DNA of 26,960 nucleotides from CBDVBZ01 sp965372355 (lineage in GTDB: Bacteria > Krumholzibacteriota > Krumholzibacteriia > WVZY01): the NCBI GenBank assembly GCA_965372355.1, contig CBDVBZ010000041.1, forward strand, positions 1 through 26,960. The letters run 5' to 3'. Positions 14,939 to 23,167 of this stretch are shown piece after piece. Both the position numbers and the translations under genes were made by a program. Within the stretch, counting starts at the first letter, position 1. Each line of letters opens with the position of its first letter. The notes beneath the pieces were generated by a model. It ran no database searches. It was not told where the DNA came from and was given only the letters and a program-made list of their open reading frames with translations.

Positions 14939-15259
14939 TCACTTCAGATCTTCGCGGGGCGGGGAGAAGATGTCGAGGACTTCACACTGGGTCCGCGCCA
15001 CACCCGAATGCGGCATGTTGGGCGGGAGAACGAACACGACGCCGCGTTTGAGCAGGTGAGGTTCGCCTTCAACGACCAGCTCCAGCTCCCCGGACAACAC
15101 ATTGACCACCTGCTCGTTGGGGTGGCTGTGCTCGGGCAGCTCGGCGCCGGCTTCGCACTGCACGTACGAGAGCGTCATTCCGTCCGTGTGTATCAGTTTT
15201 GCGTCAAATCCGGGAGCAAGCGTCTTGACTTCGTGCCCATCCAAATCGATCTTTGGCAT
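14939..15259 (-). CDS. Small single-domain cupin
   Basis: This 106-residue protein has one cupin barrel. Motif 1 is PEHSHPNEQVVNVLSGELEL, with His44, His46, Glu49 and Gln50. Motif 2 is PPNMPHSGVA, with His84. These would bind one metal ion. Such small cupins act as isomerases, dioxygenases or metabolite sensors. The function cannot be read from the sequence. AAGGA precedes the ATG by 6 nt. It follows the TauE/SafE gene by 51 bp and is probably its last operon partner. It ends 135 bp before the dodecin gene. Confidence 0.85.
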   Translation of the reverse strand: MPKIDLDGHEVKTLAPGFDAKLIHTDGMTLSYVQCEAGAELPEHSHPNEQVVNVLSGELELVVEGEPHLLKRGVVFVLPPNMPHSGVARTQCEVLDIFSPPREDLK

Positions 15260-15310
15260 TCTGTGTCCTTTCTTTTGTAGCCCGCATCACCGGGGTGCGA
15301 TGTCTGTCCA

Positions 15311-16099
15311 TCACAATAGCCCCGTGCCCAACCCGACACCGACAATGAGCAACAGCGTGCCTGTCAAATATCGCAGCGACGCCACGGTGATCTTTGGGAG
15401 AAGTTTCTTGCCGATCAGTGCACCGCAGAACGCAAACAGCGTTGCCGTAGCGACCAGCAGCCATTCCTCCCGGCCCTGGAGCCCGGTGTTGCCCGCGCGC
15501 CAGAAGGCGGCGCCATAGACCACCAGCCGAACCGCATCGACGAGAAATCCGATGACCGCCTGCGTCGCCACAAAGGCCGCCGGTGTGAGCGTCAGGCGGC
15601 CGAGAAAAGCGGCACGGAGTGCCCCCTGGTGACCGGACAGCCCCCCGAAAAACCCCGAGAAAACACCGCCAAGGGGCAACCAGCGCGTGCTGAATGTGAC
15701 CCCGTGCATTGCGGGCAGCAGGTCGAGAAGCGCAAAACCGACAATCAGTATTCCCATGATCAAGCGGAGCGGCGTAATGACTGCTTCCCGCCCGCCCAGC
15801 TGCCAGACAAAGAGCGGTTCGAGCCCGGAGAGTGTCGTGAGAAGCCAGGCACCAAAAAACGCGGCGACAATCGCCGGCAGGCCAAACCGAAGCACGATTC
15901 CCCGGTTTGCATCCTTGTGAAGAAGAATCACCTTGAACAGGTTGTTTGCGCCGTGGACGACGGCGGTTGCCGCAACGGCTACATGCAACGGGAAGAACAA
16001 CGCGAACGCGGGGAGCAGGAGCGTCCCCAGCCCAAAACCCGTAAACAATGTCAAACCCGACACGAATAGCGCCGCGAGTCCCACCACGATAAAGCTCAC
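15311..16099 (-). CDS. TauE/SafE-family anion permease
   Basis: The 262-residue integral membrane protein has about eight hydrophobic segments in two halves. The family pattern is visible: the first half GFGLGTLLLPAFALFFPLHVAVAATAVVH with GANNLFKV, and the second-half repeat GGVFSGFFGGLSGHQGALR. Family members export sulfite, sulfoacetate or other small organic sulfur anions, and some have other substrates. The start is a GTG at 16097-16099 with AGGAG 9 nt upstream. It lies 43 bp after the aldehyde dehydrogenase and 51 bp before the cupin. The context (TPP enzyme, aldehyde dehydrogenase) would fit export of a product of those enzymes, but the substrate is not shown by sequence. Confidence 0.88.
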   Translation of the reverse strand: MSFIVVGLAALFVSGLTLFTGFGLGTLLLPAFALFFPLHVAVAATAVVHGANNLFKVILLHKDANRGIVLRFGLPAIVAAFFGAWLLTTLSGLEPLFVWQLGGREAVITPLRLIMGILIVGFALLDLLPAMHGVTFSTRWLPLGGVFSGFFGGLSGHQGALRAAFLGRLTLTPAAFVATQAVIGFLVDAVRLVVYGAAFWRAGNTGLQGREEWLLVATATLFAFCGALIGKKLLPKITVASLRYLTGTLLLIVGVGLGTGLL

Positions 16100-16142
16100 A
16101 ACAACGATCTCCTAGGTCAGCTTGCAAACGACTGGTCTGAAA

Positions 16143-17579
16143 TCAAAGCGACGGGGAACGGAGCACCAGCATCTTTTCGATCTGCATGTCGTGTATCGTA
16201 TGCGGAATACCACCGACACCCAAACCGGAATGTTTCAGACCGGCAAACGGCATCCAGTCGACCCTGAACGCCGTATGATCGTTGACCATGATCGCGGAAC
16301 CATCGAGGTGGTTGTATGCGTACATGGCCGTATCAACGTCCCGCGTAAAGACGGCGGCCTGGAAGGCCAGCGGCAGGCTGTTTGCACGCCAGATCGCATC
16401 GTCCAGATCCGCGTAGGGATAGACGCAGATCACCGGTCCGAACACCTCCAGCTCGCTCACCTTGGCTTTGGCCGGGGGGTCGAAGAGGACGGTGCACTCA
16501 TAGCAGGAGTCCGAGATCCGCTTCGCACCGGAGAGAACTTCTGTGCCGGCATCGAACGCCTCATTGACCCAGCTCTCGACTCGATCGACCTCCGCAGGCC
16601 GGATCAACGGTCCCACATCCGTGTCGGCGAGCGTGGGATCACCGATCTTGAGCTGTTTGCCGGCCTCGGCCAGCCGGTTTGCGAGATCCTTGGCAATCGA
16701 TTCGTGGGCATACACCCGCTGGACCGACACACAGACCTGGCCCGCGTGGTAAAACCCGCCCTTGCTAAGCATCGGAATCGCGGCATCCAGATCGGCATCC
16801 GCCGCAACGATTACCGGCGCCGAACCGCCGTGTTCGAGGGCGCAGCGCGTGCCCGGTGCGAGCTTCGAGCGTAGTCCCCACCCGATCTCGGCGCTGCCAA
16901 TAAATGAGAAAAAGGCGACCCGTGAATCGGTCACCAGTCGCGTGGCATCATCCCGGCCGGCGACGAGTGGCTGACACCACTCCGGCGGCAGCCCGGCCTC
17001 GTGCAGCATGCTCACGAAGCGGAAGCACGACAACGGCGTATCCGAGGCCGGCTTGACGATGACGGGACAACCGGCGGCGACCGCGGGGCCGACCTGGTGA
17101 ACGATCAAGTTGAGCGGATGATTGAACGCACTGACGGCGACAACGACGCCGATGGGTTCCTTGCGGGTAAATGCCACCCGATTTTCGGATGCCGGCGTCA
17201 GCCCCATGGGGATTTCCACGCCCGCCTGCGTACGCAACACCTCGATGCAGCCCGTGAGGCTGTCAATCGCCCTCACGGCCTCGACCTTGGAGTCGGCGAA
17301 CGGTTTACCTCCCTCGCGCGCGGCTTCCACGGCAAGCTCATCGACACGTTGGGACATCATGCCGGCGACCCTTTCCAGAACGGCAACGCGCTCGTGCGGC
17401 TTTAGCCATTTCTTTCGATTGCGAAACAGTTTGTTTGCATTGTCCAGGGCCTTTTCGACAGCCGCACCGTCGGCGAGCTTTACCGACCCGATCTCCGTCC
17501 CATCGTAAGGGGCGACCACCTTCAGATCACCGTTGTCCGTTGTGGCACCCGGTATCATCATCGGAAACTCGTTTGTCAT
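16143..17579 (-). CDS. NAD(P)-dependent aldehyde dehydrogenase
   Basis: The 478-residue protein is a complete ALDH-superfamily member. It shows Asn153 (AFNHPLNL), Lys176 (VIVKPASDTP), general-base Glu249 (ALEHGGSAPVIV) and nucleophile Cys283 (HAGQVCVSVQRVY). The Cys context GQVCVSVQRVY resembles lactaldehyde, phosphonoacetaldehyde and sulfolactaldehyde dehydrogenases more than betaine or acetaldehyde types. A small polar-acid aldehyde is therefore a reasonable substrate class, by inference. AAAGGA lies 6 nt before the ATG. It is 139 bp downstream of the TPP enzyme, with tandem palindromes in the gap, and 43 bp upstream of TauE/SafE. Confidence 0.92.
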   Translation of the reverse strand: MTNEFPMMIPGATTDNGDLKVVAPYDGTEIGSVKLADGAAVEKALDNANKLFRNRKKWLKPHERVAVLERVAGMMSQRVDELAVEAAREGGKPFADSKVEAVRAIDSLTGCIEVLRTQAGVEIPMGLTPASENRVAFTRKEPIGVVVAVSAFNHPLNLIVHQVGPAVAAGCPVIVKPASDTPLSCFRFVSMLHEAGLPPEWCQPLVAGRDDATRLVTDSRVAFFSFIGSAEIGWGLRSKLAPGTRCALEHGGSAPVIVAADADLDAAIPMLSKGGFYHAGQVCVSVQRVYAHESIAKDLANRLAEAGKQLKIGDPTLADTDVGPLIRPAEVDRVESWVNEAFDAGTEVLSGAKRISDSCYECTVLFDPPAKAKVSELEVFGPVICVYPYADLDDAIWRANSLPLAFQAAVFTRDVDTAMYAYNHLDGSAIMVNDHTAFRVDWMPFAGLKHSGLGVGGIPHTIHDMQIEKMLVLRSPSL

Positions 17580-17613
17580 CTCGTGTCCTTTCTCCTGCCT
17601 GTCTCGCCATGGC

Positions 17614-17642
17614 GGTTGAGCCGCAACCGAAGGTTGTCAACC
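17614..17642. promoter_or_regulatory. Tandem GGTTG/CAACC dyads upstream of aldehyde dehydrogenase
   Basis: The order is GGTTG (17614), CAACC (17624), GGTTG (17632), CAACC (17638), with spacings of 5, 3 and 1. The last pair is part of a perfect palindrome AGGTTG-T-CAACCT (17631-17643). A fifth CAACC is at 17660-17664. The minus strand also carries a TTGACA (17634-17639 region) without a matching -10. It could be an operator cluster or an mRNA hairpin in the 139-bp gap. Confidence 0.35.
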
Positions 17643-17718
17643 TACCCTGGAAGGGCTCCCAACCGGCCTACGCAACATCTGTCCTGGAAAGGCTGCCGCG
17701 AGGTCGGCATCACATTAG

Positions 17719-19359
17719 CTAAAGCGCTTTGCTCCTGTCACGGATCTCATGGTTGAGGATCCGGTCATTATCCGAATAATCGATGGGCAGATCGACAACG
17801 TGAACTCCCGGTTCCGCAAAACACTGCTTCAGTTGCGGGACAAGACCATCCGCCGAGTCCACGCGGTGGCCATGAGCGCCGTAGCTTTCCGCGTATTTCA
17901 CAAAGTCAGGGTTTCCAAAATCGAGGCCAAAGTTCGCAAAACCCATGCTCGCCTGTTTCCACTTGATCATGCCATACCCGCTGTCTCTCAGAATGAGCAC
18001 GACAAGCTTCATATCCATCCGCACGGCGGTCTCGAGCTCCTGCGAATTCATCATAAACCCGCCGTCACCGCAGATCGCCATCACCTTCTTGCCCGGGCGG
18101 ATCAGGCTGACCGCCATCGCCGACGGCAACCCGGCGCCCATGGATGCGAGCGCGTTATCGAGAAGAACGGTGTTGGGCTTGTGGGCTTTGTAGTTTCTGG
18201 CAAACCAGATCTTATACATTCCGTTGTCTAGTGCGATGGTTCCATCAGAAGGCATGACCTTGCGGATATCGGCCACCATACGCTGAGGATAAATGGGAAA
18301 ACGGGGGTCATCGGCCCCCTCGAGCATGTGACGCTCGACGTGCTCCCGCACTTTCATGAAGTATGAGAAGTCCCACGAATCCTGTTTCTCAATGCGCTCG
18401 CAGATCTGCCACAGGCTGTTTGCGATGTCTCCGACGACCTCGATCTGTGGGAAATAGACGGGATCGACGCTGGCGGTCATGAAATTGACATGGATAACCT
18501 TCGTCCCCCCGGGTCTCATAAAAAAAGGTGGTTTCTCGACAACGTCGTGGCCGACATTGATAATCACATCCGCGTGGTCGATGGCGCGATGGATGAAATC
18601 ACCGTCGGACAAAGCGGCATTGCCCAAAAACAGCGCGTCACGCTCATCAACGACTCCCTTGCCCATCTGCGTGCTGATGAAGGGCACGCCGGTCTTGTCG
18701 ATCAACCTCCGGAGCATCCGGCATGTCAGCTTGCGGTTTGCGCCCGCGCCGACAAGAAGCAACGGGCTCTTCGCTCCTTCGATCATTTCCACCGCGTGCC
18801 TGATTGCCTTCTCTTCCGCGATCGGACGTCGCACACTGCTCTTTGGTATCACATCGGTTTGGGTTGTTTCCCGCGCGATGTCCTCGGGAAGCTCAAGATG
18901 GCCTGCCCCCGGGCGCTCCTCCTCGATTCGACGGAACACCTCACGGACACGCGAGGGGATGCTGTCACCGCTGACAATCTGCATCGTGTATTTGGTCAGC
19001 GGTCTCATCATATCGACGACATCCACGATCTGAAACTGGCCCTGCTTACTGGCCTTTATCGGTTTCTGTCCGGTGATCATCAACATGGGCATCGCCCCGA
19101 GCTGCGCGTATCCCGCCGCCGTCACGAGATTGGTCGCTCCGGGACCGAGTGTCGCGAGGCACACACCGGCTTTGCCCGTCAACCGGCCGTATGTGGCCGC
19201 CATAAACCCGGCCGCCTGTTCGTGCCGGGTCAATACGAGCCGGATACTCGAGTCACGCATTGAATCCAGGAGATCGAGGTTCTCCTCGCCGGGAACCCCG
19301 AAGAGGTACTCGACTCCTTCCGCCTCGAGCGCTTTGACAAACAAATCGGATGCCTTCAT
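17719..19359 (-). CDS. TPP-dependent acetolactate-synthase-type enzyme (large subunit only)
   Basis: The 546-residue protein has the three-domain TPP enzyme layout. The Pyr domain has FGVPGEENLDLLDSM and the catalytic Glu47 (TRHEQAAGFMA). The PP domain has ICGDGGFMMNSQELETAVR. The stretch FGNPDFVKYAESYGAHG and the C-terminal VDLPIDYSDN resemble catabolic AlsS-type acetolactate synthase, which makes acetolactate from two pyruvates and needs no regulatory subunit. No ilvN-like gene is nearby, which fits. Other members (sulfoacetaldehyde acetyltransferase, glyoxylate carboligase, decarboxylases) share the fold and are not excluded. GAGAGGA lies 5 nt before the ATG. It sits 33 bp after the TrpF-like gene and upstream of the aldehyde dehydrogenase. 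Confidence 0.9.
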   Translation of the reverse strand: MKASDLFVKALEAEGVEYLFGVPGEENLDLLDSMRDSSIRLVLTRHEQAAGFMAATYGRLTGKAGVCLATLGPGATNLVTAAGYAQLGAMPMLMITGQKPIKASKQGQFQIVDVVDMMRPLTKYTMQIVSGDSIPSRVREVFRRIEEERPGAGHLELPEDIARETTQTDVIPKSSVRRPIAEEKAIRHAVEMIEGAKSPLLLVGAGANRKLTCRMLRRLIDKTGVPFISTQMGKGVVDERDALFLGNAALSDGDFIHRAIDHADVIINVGHDVVEKPPFFMRPGGTKVIHVNFMTASVDPVYFPQIEVVGDIANSLWQICERIEKQDSWDFSYFMKVREHVERHMLEGADDPRFPIYPQRMVADIRKVMPSDGTIALDNGMYKIWFARNYKAHKPNTVLLDNALASMGAGLPSAMAVSLIRPGKKVMAICGDGGFMMNSQELETAVRMDMKLVVLILRDSGYGMIKWKQASMGFANFGLDFGNPDFVKYAESYGAHGHRVDSADGLVPQLKQCFAEPGVHVVDLPIDYSDNDRILNHEIRDRSKAL

Positions 19360-19392
19360 CTAGATCCTCTCTACCCTTGTTTCACTCGTGGG

Positions 19393-20112
19393 TTAACGTT
19401 GCTCCGCGAACGCGTTACGGGCTTGCGCCACAAATGTACGAACCAGACCCGGGTCTTTTCTGCCCGCCGCATCCTCGACACCGGTGTGAACGTCCACACC
19501 CGACGGTCGAACTTCGCGGATCGCCCGTTGGACGTTGCCGGGGTTGAGACCACCGGCAAGAATAACAGGATGCGGAGAGCGTTCGACCACCTCGCGGCTC
19601 TTCTGCCAATCGTGTGTCATCCCGGTCGCACCCCTCGCCCCGGTGGAGCCATCGAACGTATCTGTAATAACTGCATCGACATATCCGGCTAGAGCGGCGG
19701 CATCCGAGCCTGGATCGGGCCGCCCGGGCTCACCAATAATGATGCTTTTTACGATCCGCAGACCCGGGGCCATCCGTCTCAATTTCTCCAGTTCGTTCGG
19801 GTCGATGTCACCGTGAAGTTGAACGATATGTGCACCGGTCCTGCGGCACAACGCCCCGATGTCTTCCGAGCGATCCAGGTATGTTATCAGAACAACGCGG
19901 TCGGGCAAACCGATCGACTCGATGATTCTCGTCACGTCTGTCTCCGTAACACCCTCGTGATGCACCGGTGCATTCACCGGGAAACCAAGATAGTCGACCC
20001 CGCACTCGATCAGCATTCGGGCTTCCCGTTCATCCGCGATGCCCGCGACTTGAATGCTGTTATGGATCGTGAAATCGCCGGAATGACCGGCACTGGCGTC
20101 AAGCGACATCAT
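19393..20112 (-). CDS. TrpF-like (phosphoribosylanthranilate isomerase-fold) protein without the catalytic Cys
   Basis: The 239-residue TIM-barrel protein has clear TrpF landmarks: IVQLHGDIDPNELEKL, the acid-position Asp151 (AVITDTFDG), GATGMTHDW, and the phosphate-site strands ILAGGLNPGNVQRAI and SGVDVHTGVE. The isomerase strand-1 motif Lys-Ile-Cys-Gly is replaced by Gln-Val-Ala-Gly (21-24), losing the general base. The loop that carries the substrate-binding Arg (SKRYIS in Thermotoga) reads HHEGVT. It therefore probably keeps a phosphosugar or phosphate ligand but does not do the tryptophan-pathway reaction. No trp gene is near. The start is one of two tandem ATGs (20112 or 20109) behind GGGGAAG. 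It overlaps the CBS gene by 14 bp, so translation is coupled. Confidence 0.75.
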   Translation of the reverse strand: MMSLDASAGHSGDFTIHNSIQVAGIADEREARMLIECGVDYLGFPVNAPVHHEGVTETDVTRIIESIGLPDRVVLITYLDRSEDIGALCRRTGAHIVQLHGDIDPNELEKLRRMAPGLRIVKSIIIGEPGRPDPGSDAAALAGYVDAVITDTFDGSTGARGATGMTHDWQKSREVVERSPHPVILAGGLNPGNVQRAIREVRPSGVDVHTGVEDAAGRKDPGLVRTFVAQARNAFAEQR

Positions 20113-20518
20113 CGCTTCCCCGGGGGTAGAGCGTGGCAAGCAGCTTCCCGAGATATGTGAATACATCCGTCGCGGTGAATATGCCGACGAGTCTGCCCTC
20201 GCGGACCACGAGCCCCGTCGCGATATGGCGACGCGCCATTTCGTTGACGACGCCGTCCAGAGGCGCGGTCAGCTCCACGATATAGGCGTTCAGATCGGCG
20301 ATATCCCGGACACGCGGCTCGCCTTCACCCGGATCGGACTGGGCGCGTTTGACGTCGCGGTCGGAAACCACACCCACCGGCTTGCCCTTGTCGGTTACGG
20401 GCAGATGACGAATATCGCGCTCTGCCATCATCTTTGAAACAGCATCCACCGTATCCTCCATGTCAACCGAGTAAGGGAAGGGTGTCATGATGAACTTTAT
20501 GAGGGGTACACGTTTCAT
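20099..20518 (-). CDS. CBS-domain pair protein
   Basis: The 139-residue protein consists of two CBS domains and little else. The first spans FIMTPFPYSVDMEDTVDA to PVGVVSDRDVKRA. The second spans IVELTAPLDGVVNEMARR to RLVGIFTATDVFTYL. Such pairs bind adenine nucleotides or SAM and report energy state to partner proteins. The ATG at 20518 has AAGGA 6 nt upstream and fits the domain edge. A TTG at 20632 would add 38 low-complexity residues and is rejected. Its end overlaps the TrpF-like gene, which suggests a functional link with the enzymes downstream. Confidence 0.88.
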   Translation of the reverse strand: MKRVPLIKFIMTPFPYSVDMEDTVDAVSKMMAERDIRHLPVTDKGKPVGVVSDRDVKRAQSDPGEGEPRVRDIADLNAYIVELTAPLDGVVNEMARRHIATGLVVREGRLVGIFTATDVFTYLGKLLATLYPRGSDDVA

Positions 20519-20647
20519 GACGGTCCTTTTGCGGATGTCGGACAATAGAGGATCATCACAAAGGCGGGTGAGATTGAGCAACTGCGTAAACGCACTGGCG
20601 CTGGCGCGCTCACAAGACACCGCGCCATGCAAAACCGGTTTCGATAG

Positions 20648-20656
20648 AGAATATCA
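20648..20656 (-). promoter_or_regulatory. Candidate extended -10 promoter of the CBS/TrpF-like unit
   Basis: The minus strand reads TG-A-TATTCT. No good -35 lies upstream. The predicted start near 20641 leaves a leader of about 120 nt before the CBS ATG. It overlaps one arm of the inverted repeat listed next. Confidence 0.35.
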
Positions 20657-20721
20657 CATCGGAGCGTCGAGTTGTATCGCTGTTTTGGACACCCGGAGGC
20701 AGGGTGTACGAGTCCGATGTG
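20655..20721. repeat. Nested inverted repeats between SLC13 transporter and CBS gene
   Basis: An outer perfect 9-bp pair, CACATCGGA (20655-20663) and TCCGATGTG (20713-20721), encloses a perfect 6-bp hairpin, ACACCC-GGAGGCA-GGGTGT (20689-20707). On the minus strand it begins 9 bp after the transporter stop, so it may form or stabilise the 3' end of that mRNA. There is no T-run, so it is not a classical intrinsic terminator. Confidence 0.45.
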
Positions 20722-20729
20722 GGCGACGC

Positions 20730-23063
20730 TCAGTCAAACGGAAAGAAGAAGGGCACGATCAATACAAGGAGAATCAGGATGGCAATGGTGAGCGGTGTGC
20801 CAACACGAACATAGTCCTTTGCACGATACCCTCCGGCGCCCATCACCAACAGGTTCGCCTTGTGGCTGAAGGGCGTCATGAACGCCGCAGACGCCGCGAG
20901 GCTTACGCCCATCATGATCGGATACGGGCTCAATCCGAGATCGGACGCGGCCTGCAACGCCACGGGACTCAGAAGTACAACCGCCGGCGCGCCATCCAGC
21001 CCCTGGCTGAGAACGCTGGAGAGAAGGATCAACGCGGCGAGGATGGCATACGGCCCCAACGGTCCGGCGACACCGGTCACCATGTTCGCAAGGAGCAGCG
21101 CCGCTCCGGTTCGCTCCATGGCAATCCCGACGGGGAGTACCGCGGCAACAAGGAATATCGCTCGCCACTCGATCATGCGGTAAGACTCTTGCATGGTCAA
21201 TGTGCCAAAGAGCAGCGCGAGTGACGCGGCCGTAAACGCCGCCACGTGGATCGGTTGAAACCCGGTCACCACCATACCCACCATGAGCAAAAGCGCACCC
21301 ACGGCGATCGGCGCCCTTTTTGTTCGCCTTGGGGCCGTTGCGATACGCGACAGGACTACGAAATCCGGATCGGCGGCCAATCGCCGGATGCGTTCCCATG
21401 AGCCCTGAAGCAGAAGCGCATCACCGAACTCGATACGCACCCGAGCCAGACCGGTTCGGATCGGTCTGTCCTCACGCCAGATCGCCAGAACCTGGAGCCC
21501 GTATCGCTCACGAAACGTGATCTCCCCGAGCGTTCGGCCGATCAGCGATGATCTCGGCGCGATCGTGGCCTCGACGACACCAACCTCATCCGATTCGATT
21601 GCGGGTTCGGGCATCTCTGACTCGATCTGCACATCACCCAGCGCGAGAAGATCGACGATGCCCGCCGGCGCACCGGCGACCAAAAAGCGATCACCCGCAC
21701 GGATGACCTCGTCTCGCGACACGGCGAGAAGGGTCTCGCCCTCGCGTATAATCCCGGCGATCATCAAGCCGATGAGCTCGCCCATGCGACCCGCGCCGAT
21801 AGTGGTGCCGACGAGTGGCGACTCCTTTGGGATACGGATCAGAAATACATCGTCGTCAAGTTGTCTGACGGCTGATAGCCCCACGACCTGAACATCGAAA
21901 TCGGGCATCCTGGCGACCCCGTCCAGCTGCTTGCGGGTGCCGAGCGCGAAGAGCTCGTCATCCGCCTCGAGGACCGTCCGCGCGAGGTGCCCACGCAACA
22001 TTCTATCCCCACGCTTGATGGCGACAACGACAACACCGAAGTGCTGCCGAAAGAGCAGGTCCTTGAGGCTGTTGCCAACGATCACCGAGTCCGGGTTCAA
22101 CTTCATCCGGATACCGCTGACACCACGTGTCGGGCGAGGTAGCTCGGCGAATCGCGCCGACTCCACCTCCACCCCCCGAACCCGAACCAGCTCCTGCAAA
22201 TCCGCCAGACGACCCTCGACCAGAAGGATGTCGCCGCCGCGGAGTATTGCGTCGGCTTTTGGCGCCAGGCGCTTGCGGCCATCGCGGAGGATGGCGACAA
22301 CCTGAACGTTGAGGGCGCTACCCAAACGAGCCTGTCCGAGCGTCATCCCATCAAGCCGCGAGTCCTTCGAAAGGCGGATGGAAAACAATCGATCCTTGAG
22401 TTGGTAGACTTGCCCGAGTGCTTTGGTGTCGTCCCCCTCTCGAGACCGCTCGCGCGTCGGCAGCAGCTTGCGCCCGATTGTGATCATAAAGAGAATCCCC
22501 GTCACCAGGATCAGCGCTCCAAGGGGGGTAAAATCGAACAAACCGAACGGTTCCAGACCGCTTCCCTTTAACATCTCCGCGGCAAGGATATTGGGAGGCG
22601 TGCCGACCAGGGTCGACGTGCCGCCAAGAATCGCTCCGAACGAGAGAGGCATAAACAGACGTGACGGCGAGAGCCCCGCGCGCGCGGCGACGCTTGCAAC
22701 CGCGGGCATCAAAACCGCTACCGCCGCGATGTTGTTCATAAAGGCGGAAAGCACGCCTGCCGTCAACATTATGAAGATGATCAACGGGACTTCGCGACTA
22801 CCCACAATCGCGTGAATACGGCCGCCGATCATATCGGCAACTCCCGTCTGTTGCAGTGCGCCACTGACGATGAAGATAGAGAGCATCGTAATCACCACCG
22901 GTGACGAAAAACCGGTGAAGGCCTCATCCGGGGTCAGATACCCGGCCATCAGGAGTGTGACGAGACCGAGAAACGCTGTGAGATCGACGGGGAGTTTCTC
23001 GGTGAGAAACAGGTAGACCATCACGGCAAGGATCGCGAACAGTATTCCGATTTCGATAGTCAT
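20730..23063 (-). CDS. SLC13/DASS-type anion transporter with four RCK_C domains
   Basis: The 777-residue inner-membrane protein has an N-terminal transport half (about 1-200) with AFMNNIAAVAVLMP (108-120) and LGGTSTLVGTPPNIL (146-160). The C-terminal half (about 583-777) has SQGLDGAPAVVLLSP and FMTPFSHKANLLVMGAGGY. Between them lie four RCK_C (TrkA-C) modules at about 222-292, 315-385, 404-473 and 494-563, each with a DxLxVxG-like end (for example GGDILLVEG). The family moves dicarboxylates, sulfate or similar anions with Na+. RCK_C-bearing members include sulfate transporters in algae and cyanobacteria. The modules probably bind a nucleotide or ion and regulate transport. The ATG has no good Shine-Dalgarno (CAAAAG only). 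It follows the Smr gene by 104 bp. Confidence 0.9.
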   Translation of the reverse strand: MTIEIGILFAILAVMVYLFLTEKLPVDLTAFLGLVTLLMAGYLTPDEAFTGFSSPVVITMLSIFIVSGALQQTGVADMIGGRIHAIVGSREVPLIIFIMLTAGVLSAFMNNIAAVAVLMPAVASVAARAGLSPSRLFMPLSFGAILGGTSTLVGTPPNILAAEMLKGSGLEPFGLFDFTPLGALILVTGILFMITIGRKLLPTRERSREGDDTKALGQVYQLKDRLFSIRLSKDSRLDGMTLGQARLGSALNVQVVAILRDGRKRLAPKADAILRGGDILLVEGRLADLQELVRVRGVEVESARFAELPRPTRGVSGIRMKLNPDSVIVGNSLKDLLFRQHFGVVVVAIKRGDRMLRGHLARTVLEADDELFALGTRKQLDGVARMPDFDVQVVGLSAVRQLDDDVFLIRIPKESPLVGTTIGAGRMGELIGLMIAGIIREGETLLAVSRDEVIRAGDRFLVAGAPAGIVDLLALGDVQIESEMPEPAIESDEVGVVEATIAPRSSLIGRTLGEITFRERYGLQVLAIWREDRPIRTGLARVRIEFGDALLLQGSWERIRRLAADPDFVVLSRIATAPRRTKRAPIAVGALLLMVGMVVTGFQPIHVAAFTAASLALLFGTLTMQESYRMIEWRAIFLVAAVLPVGIAMERTGAALLLANMVTGVAGPLGPYAILAALILLSSVLSQGLDGAPAVVLLSPVALQAASDLGLSPYPIMMGVSLAASAAFMTPFSHKANLLVMGAGGYRAKDYVRVGTPLTIAILILLVLIVPFFFPFD

Positions 23064-23167
23064 CTTTTGCGTTTGCTCGGGCGCATGGGGGTACTCGCTA
23101 CCAGTCGTTCACTTCATCTAAAACGGCGAGAACAACGATATCTGAAGCCGAGCGCAACTACAATCTC

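Noticed and set aside
20519..20632. N-terminal extension of the CBS protein from a TTG at 20632
   Set aside because: The extra 38 residues match nothing in the family, and the ATG at 20518 has a proper Shine-Dalgarno.
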